A DNA stretch of 64,000 bases from Phorcus lineatus (GCA_921293015.1 OV121081.1:56259877-56323876), one strand, 5' to 3'; counted from the first letter of the stretch, positions 50,632 to 63,262 are shown. Notes: generated from the sequence alone by a model not told the origin. Program-made: numbers and translations.

Positions 50632-51698
50632 TTACACCAAGACGGTTCTCAGTACGTTCTTGGATCCATTTCAGAACGGGCTCGAACTGTGTGAGAACTG
50701 TCTGAGGACGAAATGGATGTTGTGGCAAGTGTTTACGAACTTTATGAACTGGCTCGGACGTACTAAAAACGGGAAGGTGCTCCGGAACGTTTGACATGTT
50801 GAACGTCCTCCCCGTCCTGAAATTGGACGGAGTACAAACGTACTGAAAACGGGATTGCCGTACTGGGAACGGAACTGCCGTACTTCGATCTAACTAAGGA
50901 CGAGTAAGAACGTTGCGAAGTCGGGAATCCTATTATATAGAATTTCTTGACCCTTGAGCCGTTCTACCATGTCTTCTTCTTGTTCGGGTGTGAGGTTGAC
51001 GTGAGTTTTGATTTTTCTTTGTTTGCTCTTCTGAATTTGATCTGTCTTAGACATATTAGTCTCTGACTGTGTGACAGAAGATTCAGAAGGTGCAGGCGAT
51101 AAGGCTATCTCTGGAACAAAAGCCTCGGCCACTATGGCTTCTACGGGGCTAGTGGATCTGGTATTTGATTTCCTGTGAACAAACTTTCTCTGACCATAGT
51201 TCTTCTTCTTTGGAGGCATGATGTTTTCACCTTGAAATTTAGAACGCTAATTAGAACGGGAAAGGACGTGCTGGGTATTTATAGAAAACGGGCAAGAACT
51301 GGATGATTTTACAATTAAGACGCACTGAGAACGGAATCAGGACGTTGTGAAAACGGAAAGACCTGTCTTAAAACGAGTTGGTCGCAGCAAGGACGGAATT
51401 GTGCGTATGAAGAACGAGATTGGTCTAGAACGGATATGAACTGTCTAAGAACGGAATTGAACTGGTTGAAGACGTCCTGAAAACGAGGCGAACGGGCAAT
51501 ACTATCTAATCTAAACGTTTTAGAAACTGCCTGAGGACGGGGTAAAGACTAGATGAACGTGCTGAGAACTGTGTATGAACGAACTGGCGTCATATTTCCA
51601 TAAAATATAAACAATCGTTACTCGTTTCCATCCCGTCCGAAGCTGTTTTGCTTTTAATTTTGACGGAGTAGGGCGTAGTGAGAACTACCTTGGTGTAA
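50632..51698. mobile_element. DNA transposon with MADF protein remnant, possibly PIF/Harbinger
   Basis: Imperfect inverted ends: TTACACCAAGACGGTTCTCA on the left; the right end is the reverse complement of TTACACCAAGGTAGTTCTCA. No clean target duplication. The parts next to the ends are crowded with degenerate repeats of a gaacgg(g/a)a motif (for example at 50769, 50845, 50860, 51256, 51330, 51450). The interior holds a MADF-type ORF on the - strand. PIF/Harbinger elements encode a Myb/MADF DNA-binding protein beside the transposase, so this is a likely non-autonomous relative; other superfamilies remain possible. Confidence 0.65.
50890..51219 (-). pseudogene. MADF/Myb-SANT-like DNA-binding protein, truncated
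   Basis: 109 codons on the - strand from ATG at 51219. The N-terminus is basic (MPPKKKNYGQRKF), then a Ser/Thr/Glu linker, then VNLTPEQEEDMVERLKGQEI and LYN, the first helix of a MADF domain as found in transposon-encoded Myb/SANT-like proteins. The frame then reads RIPDFATFLLVLS and stops, so the rest of the domain is lost. No full DNA-binding fold is left. Confidence 0.6.
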
Positions 51699-51876
51699 GT
51701 CAGGCATAATGTGCCTTTTATGTAACACTCTGAAGGAAACAATATAGAATTAAAATTTGTATCTCTTATAATGTCTTGTCTGTAGACTCAGATGAGATCC
51801 AGGTCATAAACATAATTACTCCTGAGTGATATTGTCATTTTGCTCACGCTAGATTACGAAACCCGCAAATATATAC

Positions 51877-52039
51877 TGTGGTGTATGTAAAGACTGCAGT
51901 CTAAGGGAGATAACTCTAAGGTAACTGTGTGTCACGCTCTCTCATCATCACGTGCGCTGCTGAACAAGCGGCACGTTCATGTAATGCACATGTAATAATG
52001 AATCCCCTCACGTTCTCTCTTCTACTGACGAACACGACA
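51877..52039 (+). repeat. 5' LTR of the deleted gypsy element
   Basis: 163 bp, TGTGGTGTATG to ACACGACA. It differs from the 3' LTR mainly by a short indel near the aataatgaatcccctc/aataaagattcccctc stretch. Confidence 0.92.
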
Positions 52040-52270
52040 GTAGCGACGAGGATTATTTCGAAGAAGTTCCACGCACGAAACGGGATATTGCAGTCATTAT
52101 AGTGATTTAATTGACGGTATTGTCACGAAAATAGGAGACAAATGGTTGAACAGTTACGAGACAAACCGAACATAATTGCATTTACAAAGCAATTTAAACG
52201 ATTTTATACGGACAATTGTTGGGATACCAATTTCTTTTACGAGCATTCCTGACAAAAGTGAGTTTTAACG

Positions 52271-52929
52271 ATGGCTACTGCACGAAATTCGTTTGAAGTT
52301 TTCAACACCCGTGATGGAGAAATTGAATGTTATTTGGAACGGTTAGGGGAATATCTCATTGCAAACGACTTGCCAGATGAAGCAGACAATCGAGCAAAAC
52401 GGAAAAGTACGCTGTTAAGTGCTATTGGGGGCGAGACATACAAAGTTTTAAAGGATTTGTGTTTTCCTCAAAAACCTAACGAAAAAACCTATGGTCAGTT
52501 GTGTGCTTTGTTGAAGGGACATTTCGCTCCAAAACGAATTGTTACGGCTGAGAGATTTAAGTTTCACAACACAAAACAACAACCAGGACAATCAATAACG
52601 AGTTATGCAGCACATTTGAAGAAAATGGCTACACATTGTGGTTTTGTTGGTGAAACATTGATGGAAAGTTTGAGAGATAGATTTATTTGTGGATTGAGTT
52701 CAACGCAAACTTCTAGCAAGGGACTACACTTTCCAACAAGCATTAGATACAGCTTTGGTGGAGGAGATGGCCAATGTGAATGTGCGTCAGATGAGCAATG
52801 GTCATCAGTCCACTAGTGGAAACCATGGAAACCATGGAGGTGCAGTGTACAAAGTGGGACAGAGGGGTAAAGGTCCCCAACCTTCATTCAAACCTTGTTT
52901 CAGGTGTGGATTTGAAAATCACTTAACTT
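52271..52929 (+). pseudogene. Gypsy gag remnant
   Basis: ATG at 52271, then FEVFNTRDGEIECYLERLGE, LLSAIGGETYKVLKDL, TYGQLCALLKGHFAPKR and AERFKFHNTKQQPGQS, the usual gag (retrotransposon capsid) order. A frameshift near 52710 moves the rest into another frame: TFQQALDTALVEEM, then CFRCGFENH, the first half of a zinc knuckle. A stop follows and the second half (the final Cys) is deleted. Confidence 0.88.
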
Positions 52930-53813
52930 AACTTCCAGGCAAAATTTCTCCCAAACATTTCAACCATTATTCATCCATTGAACCTGTTGCTAGGAAACAA
53001 GGAATGGCAATGGACAAAAGAGTGTGAGATGGCTTTTAGAAAAGCAAAGGATGCAGTGACGTCTGAGAGACTGTTAGCACACTACGACCCTGAACTTCCT
53101 TTGTTTATGGCAGCTGACGCCTCACCTTACGGCTTAGGCGCAACCATAATGCAGGCTTACCAAGACGGATCGAAACGGCCTGTGGCTTACGCTTCAAGAA
53201 GTCTCAACAAACATGAGAAAGGTTATGGTCAGCTTGACAAGGAGGCACTAGCTATAATTTTTGGACTAAAACGGTTCAGAAATTATCTGTACGACGAAAT
53301 TTCACTATCTTGACGGATCACAAACCTCTCATTAGGATATTGGGACCAAAGATAGCGATCCCAACGTTGGCTGCACAAAGACTACAGAGATGGGCTCTGT
53401 TGTTGTCTGCTTTTAGTTATGATATCCAGTTCATTTCCTCACGACAGAACGCACTGGCAGATGCATTGTCACGGCTTCCGCTCGCAGGCACAGGGGAAGA
53501 ATCTGATCCGATGTACCAAGTGGAAGAAAAACGCCTCAACAGCTTACCAATAACCTGCAGAGAAATTGCTCAAGCGACAAAGACAGATCCTATTCTGTCT
53601 CGAGTGCTACACTTCACTCGCACGGGATGGCCATCACATATTGACGAAACTCTCAAGCCCTACTTCTACAGAAGGATGGAGTTATCTGTGGAGCAGGACT
53701 GTGTCTTGATAGGACTGAGAGTAGTGATACCAAGCAAGCATCAGGATGAGATTTTGGATGAACTTCATGTTGCTCACCCGGGTATCGTCCGCATGAAGGA
53801 AATTGCTTGAAGT
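52930..53813 (+). pseudogene. Gypsy RT end, RNase H and integrase zinc finger
   Basis: Starts within the polymerase thumb (LLLGNKEWQWTKECEMAF), then RNase H with LAHYDPELPLFMAADASPYG and YASRSLNKHEKGYGQLDKEA. A frameshift near 53310 leads to MTDHKPLIRIL, LQRWALLLSAFSYDIQFI and NALADALSRLPL. The integrase zinc-finger start ELHVAHPGIVRMKE then meets a stop at 53808-53810. Confidence 0.9.
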
Positions 53814-54003
53814 TTTGTTTGGTGGCCCAACATCGACTTTGACATTGACTCAACAGTTAAGCAGTGTAAAAGTTGTCAACAAACGAGAAGTACTCCCAGT
53901 GTAGCTCCTCTGACCCCATGGGAGTGGCCAGGAATTCCATGGAGCAGAATTCATATTGACTTTGCAACGAAAGACAACCGCGACTATCTGACGCTCACTC
54001 AAA
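53814..54003 (+). pseudogene. Gypsy integrase fragment
   Basis: After the stop the frame continues FVWWPNIDFDIDSTVKQC and CQQTRSTP (the CxxC half of the zinc finger), then WSRIHIDFATKDN with the first catalytic Asp. The core is cut off here and joins non-coding sequence before the 3' LTR. Confidence 0.85.
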
Positions 54004-54242
54004 GTGGCCGGAAAGTTTCAAAGTGTCAAAGGAGAGTTTCATTTTTATTCAGTGTTATTGAGAAGATAAACTCAGTTGGAAAGGAGACTTTAAAAGGGTT
54101 AATTTAAGATGTTCTAAGATAAGTTTATTATGTCTTCAACAGCATGAAATTGCACGGTTTCAGTTGGTAAAGGGATTTGAGTTATGTAATGTTTATGTTT
54201 AAAAGTTTTTAAAGGGACCATGTTCATCTAAGGAGAGAGGAG

Positions 54243-54411
54243 TGTGGTGTATGTAAAGACTGCAGTCTAAGGGAGATAACTCTAAGGTAACTGTGTGTCA
54301 CGCTCTCTCATCATCACGTGCGCTGCTGAACAAGCGGCACGTTCATGTAATGCACATGTAATAAAGATTCCCCTCATTCAACACGTCTCTCTTCTACTGA
54401 CGAACACGACA
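54243..54411 (+). repeat. 3' LTR of the deleted gypsy element
   Basis: 169 bp; first 120 bases appear identical to the 5' LTR. Includes an aataaa at 54360-54365 that could serve as the element's polyadenylation signal. Confidence 0.92.
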
Positions 54412-54416
54412 TATAC

Positions 54417-55200
54417 ACATTTACGTTCTGAAAGTGAAAGAAGCCAATAAAAGCGAAGAAGATTATGCTTAAGACTACTCTTGCCACTAAATGTGGAATA
54501 TAGAGTCTCACACGTGGACAGATCCAGCTGTCTCTTATCCCTCATTCGATGTTATCTAATAGCACTAAGCGTCGATTACTTGGACAGGTTTATTACAGTG
54601 TCTATTTCCCTAGAGAATCATTATCACGGAGGCATTCCATAACATGTTATTGAAGGACTAATAACTCATCAACTATAGAATAATTCTAATGGTGCCATCA
54701 GTTTAACTGTCTACATCGAGAATAACGCTTAAAGCATTCCTAGCGCTGAGGGAAATAACTTTGATTCCGTTGAACGAAGTAATTTTCCTTAATGTGTACT
54801 TTTAACGTTGAACTTGTTGGGAACTTTCAACAAGAAACATCGATTGTGTAAATAGCAAAGCCAACCGACATTAACATTGAGTGTTGTCAGTTACCATAAA
54901 GAGGTTGGCCGGAATAAACATTAAGAAAGGTTTAAGCTTGACAATAGTCGGAATATTTTCTCCTACAAGTGGATGTTTGTCTACATATTATCCGCTGACA
55001 AGGAGCAGTCCGCTCACTCACTCTCTTGTCAAGCGCATCCACCAAGGGCTTGGAAATAAATGATCTGAATTCATAATGTATAAATACTTGAAATCATGGC
55101 TAAGATCGTACAAGCACTAGGTGTCCTTATTTGAAAAAGAAGATTCCAACGATCTGTCTCAATGAGGAAGTTAAGATTCGATTTTCAGAAAAATAGTCAA
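54417..55200. other. Intergenic DNA
   Basis: No gene seen. Confidence 0.4.
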
Positions 55201-55204
55201 GCTG

Positions 55205-58200
55205 TTTAATCCCTATCATCTAAATCTCCAAATATCTGCCCAACCTTCGGTCGAAGTCAGTCTCAACGCGTTAGATTACATTCGCTTTTGTAAAATACAG
55301 TAAGGCTCTTTATTTCCTGTCAATTAAAATCTGCAAATTTCTGCTTAGCCTTTGGTCCAAGTCAGTCTCAATGAGTAACATTTCAGTCTCAGTAAGTTAA
55401 CATTTGATGTTGTAAAATACAGAAAAGCTCTTGAATTCCTATCATTAAAAATCTTAAAATACCTGCTTAACATTTGATCATAGTTATCATTATTATGGAT
55501 TATCGAATGAATGTGTTTAGGTGATGAAGGTCATCAAATATGATTATTATTTCTACTTGCAAATGAAACTCTTATTAGAGCTTAAAACAAGAACGTCTTT
55601 ATGTTAGAATTCATCTGAACATCTCGGCATTCTTAAAGTATGAAAAAATTAAAAGAAAATTATTTCCCAGTATAATAGACTCGTTCCACAAAGAAGCAAT
55701 TGTATAGAGGTGGTTTGTGTTATCTTCAATTCTGGTTGACTTATTTCCGTTAATTGTTGTTTTTGATTGATTTAAAAAAATTCTTTGTCTTCTTACCTTA
55801 GAGCTCCAAATGTTACATCAAAGGGAAATAAGAACAATCCAGTAACAGCTGACAAATTAACCGATATCTACTCCATCAGTGTAAAAAACAATTTCTTCAT
55901 TGTTTCTGTTTCTAAGTTTTTTCGCAGTAAATTGAACAGCAAAGAAACCTTCAGTTTCAAAATAAAACTCAAACAATGGGTCTTCTTTCCTTAGAGTTCC
56001 AAAAGGTCACATCAAAGAGGATAGATCTAATAAAGATCAATCGAATAACAGTTGACAATAAACCGATGTCTACTTTATCATCATATAATATATCTTTCAT
56101 TGTTTCTTTTTATAAAGTTCATTTGCAGTACATCGAAAACAACAGAGAACTTGCTGTTTCAAACTAAAAATCAAATAATGGGTGATAGAAATAGAACAAA
56201 ATTAAACATGACAAACAAAGAGTAATTTTAAGTTATGTGATTGAAACGTGCAAAGAAAATCAACAACGTGCATGTTAATTGGCATCAAAGGAATCTAGAA
56301 AAACGCATGTCCTTTCTATCGGTACAAACGTACGTGACAAAGTTGTCTAATGAAAACTTTCCACTCGTTTTTGAGATCATCAATCTCCAGAAACGCTATC
56401 ATCCCTGCTTTATCTTTGCTTTGCACCGTTGCTACTCTGCCCAATTGCCGGGAGCGCAATTGAAAGAAATCTCACACGTGTAAGCATCTGAAGGTATCAA
56501 ATTATTTCTATAATATGATTTTAACTGTATAACTGTTGTATGGTTTAATAATGAGTGGGGAACATTTCATGCATTAAACATAAGAAATAAAACTTATAAA
56601 GGACTAGTTCTGCTTTCCTGTGAATGATGTGCAGTTTAAGAAAAGTAATTTGCTTGGGAGCTGTTATCTCTAAATGATGATTAGATTATTGAATTTGATT
56701 TTTCAAAGAAAACATTTTTATGTCAGAAGATTATACCAGTCCCTGGGCACCAGAATCTCAGTACCTTCAAAACATTAGCAGCGGACGTTCAGAGAGTAAT
56801 CCAAGGAATTGTAACTTTTTTCATTAAGTTGTCGAGATCTGCGGGAAACAGAGATGTTCATTCAACCCCAAAGGTCGATGAAATTTTAAGATTTGTATTT
56901 CTCGTATTTTTCTTTTCTTGTATTTTCTCGGAAGCCTATATCACCTATGAAGATACATAGAATATAGTGAAGTTTGAACAAATGAAAGTGTGTTAAAATT
57001 ATTTCGGAAAAATCTTATTTTCGTATCAAATCATTCTTTGCAAATAACCTTTTACATATATGTATAGCTTGAAATTAGTCTATGAAATTTTGGCTTGCAA
57101 TCTTATATGTGATTCAGATAGCTATAAGCATGTGTAAATTGACAAACAGTGAGAAAGGCTTCCCTGAGCAATAGTCTTTGAAAATAGGAAGGAATGTAGA
57201 ATAAAACATCAAAGGACAAGACTTTGTTTCAAATATTCAAACCATAGTTTTATTGGCACAAAGCCAAACACGCTTCTAACTGCGCTCCACTTACCGGCAA
57301 TTGAAGGCCAATATTTCTGTGGTCAGTTAGTAAAATGTCTTTGGCTTGATGGATATTCAATCTGTGATGAGATAATTGAAATTTCAAAGGAAATAAACAA
57401 AACAAGTGCCCTTTGAGAATTTTTGATAATTCATTTAACGATTATACAGAAAAATAATATTACCGTTTGTGTCTTACAGTGTCAAAAAAACCTTCTTACC
57501 GTGTCAACAACCTGTATTAAAGTTGATAACAGTTTAATAATTTTAATCACGAGATTATTGAGCGAAAGTGTGAATTGGATCAAAATCTAAAGGTCACTAT
57601 CATTCTGATCGCGAGGTCGAGTGCTTGTACCAAACTGTAAATTTATTTGTATTCATGAATAAATTACTAGGTCAGGGTAACCATCTTACCCTTACTGTAT
57701 GCCATTACTAGCCGTACTTCCCTTACGCGTGAATGCCACTGATTTGTTCCTAATCTGAAACTGTCAATCAAGCCAGAAAGATTTTGAGAATATCATCATG
57801 ATGCATGTCACTTTGTGCTAGACCTCTCCCAGGCTGACAAACACTAATAGAGTTGTACAGAGAGCATGACAATTAATTGACATGTCTCATTGCTATTCCG
57901 ATGATAAATATAAACTTTTAATAGAAATAAAATTATGAAACCAAAGTAACAAGAATATTGGCACGCTCGAGAAAAAATTATGAATACTCTAGAAAAATGT
58001 TACATAATACAACATTATACTTTTGTTAAATAAGATTCAAACTTTTTTACTAGTGTGTAAGATTATGTCAAACATTCTTCTAAGTATACATACAATAAGT
58101 TATTAGTACTTAACCTGGGATATATGTATTCCTTCTTCTTCATGTATTTTCTGCTGGTAGAGAAAATTGCATCTGACAGAAACATCAGTAAAACTTACAT

Positions 58201-58920
58201 TAGGAGGTGACAGACGTTTCTCGTTCGTCTTGGATAATAGCATGTAAATGTTGACATTGCATTCCAATCACTGTTATTTTCTGTCTGGAAAGCATGACAG
58301 ATATGCCATCAGGTCAGAGTTATCAGGTCATGTACATCTTGTCTAAGACATCGTTGACACATTTTGCTTGGCTGCTCCTCAGATTTCTTAAAAAAGGCGA
58401 TTTCTCTCCAATATTTTATGAAGACCACTGCCTCTGAAATATGTTAAAATCTCAATAATGTATACTTATTGATTTTGGAAGACACGCTATCGTTTCCAAA
58501 ATTCGTATGGTTCTTCGAAACATACATTACGTCCAATATCAGAAGTTTATTAATTTGCTTCTATGAAACAACATCTTGATATCATTGACTAAAGCTAAAA
58601 ATAGTTTGAAATGGGGCTTATTAGTCCAGATGATTGTGAACATAACTTAATGAACACACACAAATTTGTACATAGAGCAGTGGGCCAATTACCAGTCGAT
58701 GGAGACAAGAATGTAATTGATGACCCTATAACATTATTGTCCTGAAAATATATGAGAATGTTGCATTTATTGCATATATGTTAAACTGACAACAACTCCA
58801 GCTTGCCATCAGGTGAGAAGAATCCATCATTTAGAATTAGCTGATCGGACACTTGGAAGGATTTAGTATCGAGTATGGACTGTATTTCAGACTCCCGGAC
58901 GTGAAATGATTTTAGATCCT
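55205..58920. repeat. Duplicated block, copy 1
   Basis: Shares a series of matching segments, in the same order and orientation, with 60700-63030. Examples: aatctccaaatatctgcc against aatcttcaaatatctgtt; the exon-like pair at 55802-56167; ttaggaggtgacagacgttt at 58200 against the same string at 62443; and atggactgtatttcagactc at 58875 against atggactgtatgtcggaccc at 62992. Spacing differs, so both copies have gained or lost DNA. Confidence 0.65.
55802..56167 (+). repeat. Tandem pair of about 193-bp exon-like units (copy 1)
   Basis: Two units follow a ccttag acceptor-like site (55800 and 55993) and share ccaaa..tcacatcaaag, then acagttgacaa-type and cgat.tctac.. sequence, then tttcattgtttctg. 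In the first unit the frame after the acceptor reads PNVTSKGNKN and DKLTDIYSIS before a gtaaaa. In the second unit that frame is broken. They may be decayed duplicated exons; no gene is assembled. Confidence 0.5.
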
Positions 58921-58929
58921 TGGCCTTAC

Positions 58930-60690
58930 CTAAACCCCTTGGTGCCATTTTCATTGTAATAATATACCATCATGGTACAACCCATTTAAATGAGAAATCG
59001 TTCTGCAATTATGTTTCATTCGTGAATAGGCATGGATTTTTTGTAGCACGAGATTGGTGTTGTGATTATTGATGTTCATTATCATTTAGACCACGATTTG
59101 CCAATGTTTATAGATGAACTTGTCTTTCCCGTTGTTTTCCACAAATACAGCTTCATAATTAACTGTTTTATTCTCACCATTCATACTGAATTCATAATTT
59201 AGTTTTTCATTGCAAAGATAGTCTATAGTCTATTAAGTTACTTGTTTCTAAAAAATCAGTTTTGGTAATTCTGATTTTGTGAATTCGTTGCAAACGTTTT
59301 TAACTGTTCAGAATGACTCGCAAAGGCTGCAACTAATTCATTAAAACATTCCCTAAAAAGTCGTTATTGAGTCTTAGTCATCATAACTGAGACGAAATCG
59401 ATTAGGAAATATTCATAAGTATTCTTTACTCATTCGGGGTATTGCAATCGGGCCTTTATAACAAATCAGCAACGAATCTTACCGATTCCTACAAATACAA
59501 AAAGTATCAGGTACGAAGCAGGTAAAATGATATACGAAATCACGTAATTGTACAAATTTGTTACGGAAACAAATCCTGAATCAGCTACAATTGCATGTAT
59601 ACTTGGGGTAGGTACAAATAGTTGGAATGGAAATAAGGAGAGTAAGCGAAATTTGATACTGTCGTTATAATTACCTAAAAAGATATGGTAATCAAGGGTT
59701 GAAAATATTTATGACAAGACTCAAAGAATACAATAAAATGTACATGCAATTGGAAGATTTAATCGTGATTATGAATTGCTCGAGTTGTCCAAAATCCATA
59801 TTCAGTCGAGCTGGATTCGTACTAGCAGGATAAAGCTATATGCACATTTGTTTTAATAACCTTGTGTCACGTGTGATTTGTTTTGAACCTTCATGATAAA
59901 CTTCATGATCAACAGTTAAATAATGTGAAGAAACACATGTGAACCAAATCAAATTCTCTTCTTTCCTAAAAATGTAATATTCACTTGATGTTTTCAAACA
60001 GTTGCATTTCCATTTTGAATATCTGACATATGTGAAATATCGTTTCATGTGTCGCTACTTATCCTCATGGTCGTGATGAAGATAAAATACGGCTGCTTAA
60101 ACTTCAAACCTTGATCTACAAATAGTAATAACTTTATTATTTTATAACTGAAACCTCGATATCACAACTTAAAACGAATATAAAAGTCTCTTTTTGGCCT
60201 CTCCAATAATGCGTTGTCTCTACACTCAAGTAAAATCTAGTTCGTGGACATTGTCAAAATAACCAATTGCTTATTATAGAGATATACACTGATTCTTACT
60301 AATGATTATGAAACCGACATGGCTTAAACACTCTGTGCTTTTACATGACATTAAATTTGGCTTTCATTTATGATAAAACACCAAGTATGATAATACCCTT
60401 TTAGACCATCTCGTATATCCATCCAAAAATGCCAGATGCATGACGATTGTGAGTCAAACTCTTATTCATGTGTATAAGCCGTAATTAGACGTGTAGTTTA
60501 CTGACAAAGATCACTCCGATCACTCACATCCACTATGGCCCGGGAATTTACTGAACTGAACTTTCATCATAATTCATGAATAATTAAATTTATTTCAAAG
60601 GTCTTTACCAGAAGAAAATATACTTATTTTGTAGAGTGTTTAAGTATTATTCCAATGACTTGTCTCAATGGAAAGTAACTGTTTGCTGTA
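58930..60690. other. DNA between the duplicated blocks
   Basis: No gene or clear repeat seen. Confidence 0.4.
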
Positions 60691-61299
60691 ATATAATATG
60701 ATAATTAAGCTCCTGAATTCTTTTCAATTAAAATCTTCAAATATCTGTTTAGCATTTGTCCAAAACAAGATATGTATATGGCGCTGGCACCAGCCAATTG
60801 TAATATGTATATTATTGTGCCCCTTTTGCAGTCGGTCTACCCAGCTTTACAAATGAAATGTAGGGAACTATGTGGTCTAAGAAGCGCTTAAGTGGTTGCA
60901 TAGAAATACAATTCCTTCAAGGTAATAACACAATTTGAGTGATTTAAGTATGTGTTAATCGAAGTGCTATATAAATTGACCATCATCATTATGGGCTTTT
61001 GATCATATGAAGCGTGCATGTGATTAAGATCTCCAATCATGATTCATATTTGCACCTTGTCATGAAAGTTTAATACCAAAGACCTTGTCGCTGTATTCAT
61101 CTGAAGTTTCATTACTATATGCTCAAACATTCTGAATGAAATTGACGAAAACATGAAATCAATTATTTAAAAATCAATTATTTCGCAGTGTAAAAGACTT
61201 GTTCCAAAAAAGCAATCATTTTGGTGATTTTATCTTTGATTCTGGTTAACATATTTTTTTAATATAGATTTCTCTTATTTCTTTGTCTTCTCTCCTTAG

Positions 61300-61660
61300 G
61301 CCTCCAAATATCACATCAAAGGGAATGAATCGAATAAAGAATAATAAAATAACATTTGACAATTTAAGTGATATCTACTCCATCAGCGAAAAGAAACACA
61401 ACATGGGTTGTTTCTGTTTCACAATTCTTTTGCAGTAAATTTTACAGCATAAAATCCTGCAGTTTCAAACTAAAACACAAACAATAGGTCTTCTTTCCTT
61501 AGAAGCCCAAAATGTCCAATTATGAAAGAGAATAGATTTAAAAAAGAATAATCGAATAACAGTTGACAATAAACCGATCTCTACTCCATCATTATAAAAA
61601 AATCTTTCATTGTTTCTGTTTCAAAGTTCATTTGCAGTGAATCAAACATGCAGTTTCATA
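61300..61660 (+). repeat. Tandem pair of about 203-bp exon-like units (copy 2)
   Basis: The first unit follows ctccttag at 61299 and reads PPNITSKGMNRIKNNKITF, DNLSDIYSIS in frame, close to the first unit of the other block at protein level. The second, after ccttag at 61502, is interrupted. Confidence 0.5.
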
Positions 61661-62801
61661 AAAAAACAAACCCAATGGGTTATAGAGGGGGAAAACGATT
61701 TGGCAAACAAAGAGGAATTTAAATAATGTAACCACTATTAAGAACGTGAACTTGACGTTAATTGGCATACAAAAACTAAAAAAAGGGAACTTTAAGTTAT
61801 GTGATTGAAATGTGTAAAGAAAACCGTTATTAACAACGTGCACTTGGCGTTTAAAACATTTGAACTCGATACCACTACAAAGGAACGTGACATGTTTGTT
61901 AAATGAGTACTACCAGTCAATCTGGAGATCATGTCAATCTCAGCACAAGAAACAAGAATCCTAGCGATTCATCATGGCTTCAACTTTGCTCAGGGTAATG
62001 GCCATACAACCCAAAAAAATCCCATTTTCATAGTAAAGAAAATCAGCAAACGCTCTGAAAAAACTTATGATAACAAGAATTGAGATTAGTTCAAAATCAA
62101 AGAAATATCTATCTGCAAGATATTGAGTGGCGACTCAACATTGAAAGATTATTAGAATAAAACAAATGACAATGATTGATACTCAATTATCATACCAAAT
62201 TCACCAAAGAGTGGGTCCAATAAATATATATATAGTTCCTACTCTTTACTGATATTCATACTTAATTCCTTGTGTGTAAAATTTATGTTAAAAGTTCCTC
62301 CAAGTGTAAAACAATTGCTTAATTGTATTTAGCCTGGGATGAATCAATTAGTTCTTTTTTTTGCAATTTTCTCTTGGTAGGGAAAATTTCATCTGATAGA
62401 AACAGTAGAGAAAAATCATCCGAAACATCAGTAAATCCTACATTAGGAGGTGACAGACGTTTCTCGTTTCTCGTTTCTCTTGGATAATTGCATGAACAAG
62501 TTGACATTGCACTCCAATCCCTGTTATCTTCGGTCTAGAAACAATGCCACTGACATTTTGAATATTAGTTATTGGATCCTGTATAACTTGACTAAGATAC
62601 ATGTAAACGAGTGATTAAGTATAAAACGAGCGAAAGCGAGTTATATTCCAAATCATTAACGAATAAAAATAGTATCAAATGGAAGGAGGTTTAGTATTCT
62701 GTTTATTACTTGACCTCAGTAATCAAGCATGGTTGCCGAAAGTGTAATGAACGAAACATTTCCGCGACTTGGCCGCCATTGTTTCGGCGGTGCAGACATT
62801 G

Positions 62802-62833
62802 TGACGTCACAACCACACAATATTGTGACGTCA
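62802..62833. promoter_or_regulatory. Two perfect CRE palindromes
   Basis: TGACGTCA at 62802-62809 and again at 62826-62833, 24 bases apart, each preceded by attg. A YY1-like gccgccatt is at 62772. This GC-richer patch stands out from its AT-rich surroundings. It could be a promoter or part of a transposon; no gene is attached. Confidence 0.5.
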
Positions 62834-63249
62834 TACGTGCGGCGGTATTGCACTAGTTTAACATCGCCGTATGAATATTACACTGCAGTATCTTACAGAA
62901 GAGTAAGAAATATGTAAAATCGACAACAGGTCCAGTTGGCAATCATGTGAATAAACTGAAACGAACAATGGAAAGGATCAAATATGAATTATGGACTGTA
63001 TGTCGGACCCCCAAGCGGTTTTTTTTCTTCTGGTAAATCGACAAATAGCCGAAAAAGGCAGCCTGTTTAACTTCCGATTCCCTCTAAGGACATACCAGTA
63101 AACGCATTGGTGCCTCTTGTAGCGGTATGCTGACCCTCACGGAGTTATCTCCCTTGCACTGTACTTCAATCTAACGGTATTAAACATGTCCGACTACACA
63201 GACGTCTCTGTCATAAGTATGCCATTATCGAGCTAGACAGAACGTTACA

Positions 63250-63262
63250 TGGTGTCAGAAGT
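63250..63262 (+). promoter_or_regulatory. Primer-binding site of the second gypsy element
   Basis: tggtgtcagaagt directly after the LTR end, matching the tRNA-complementary site seen in many gypsy elements. Confidence 0.7.

Larger units (their letters stand above)
51877..54411 (+). mobile_element. Ty3/gypsy retrotransposon, internally deleted
   Basis: 2.5 kb from LTR to LTR with a perfect 5-bp duplication, tatac, at 51872-51876 and 54412-54416. A purine tract aaggagagaggag (54230-54242) precedes the 3' LTR. Gag is followed directly by the end of reverse transcriptase, RNase H and the start of integrase; protease, most of the polymerase and the integrase core are gone. Confidence 0.93.
60700..63030. 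repeat. Duplicated block, copy 2
   Basis: Partner of 55205-58920. It carries its own exon-like pair (61300-61660) and a CRE-bearing insert (about 62630-62920) that the other copy lacks. Confidence 0.65.
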
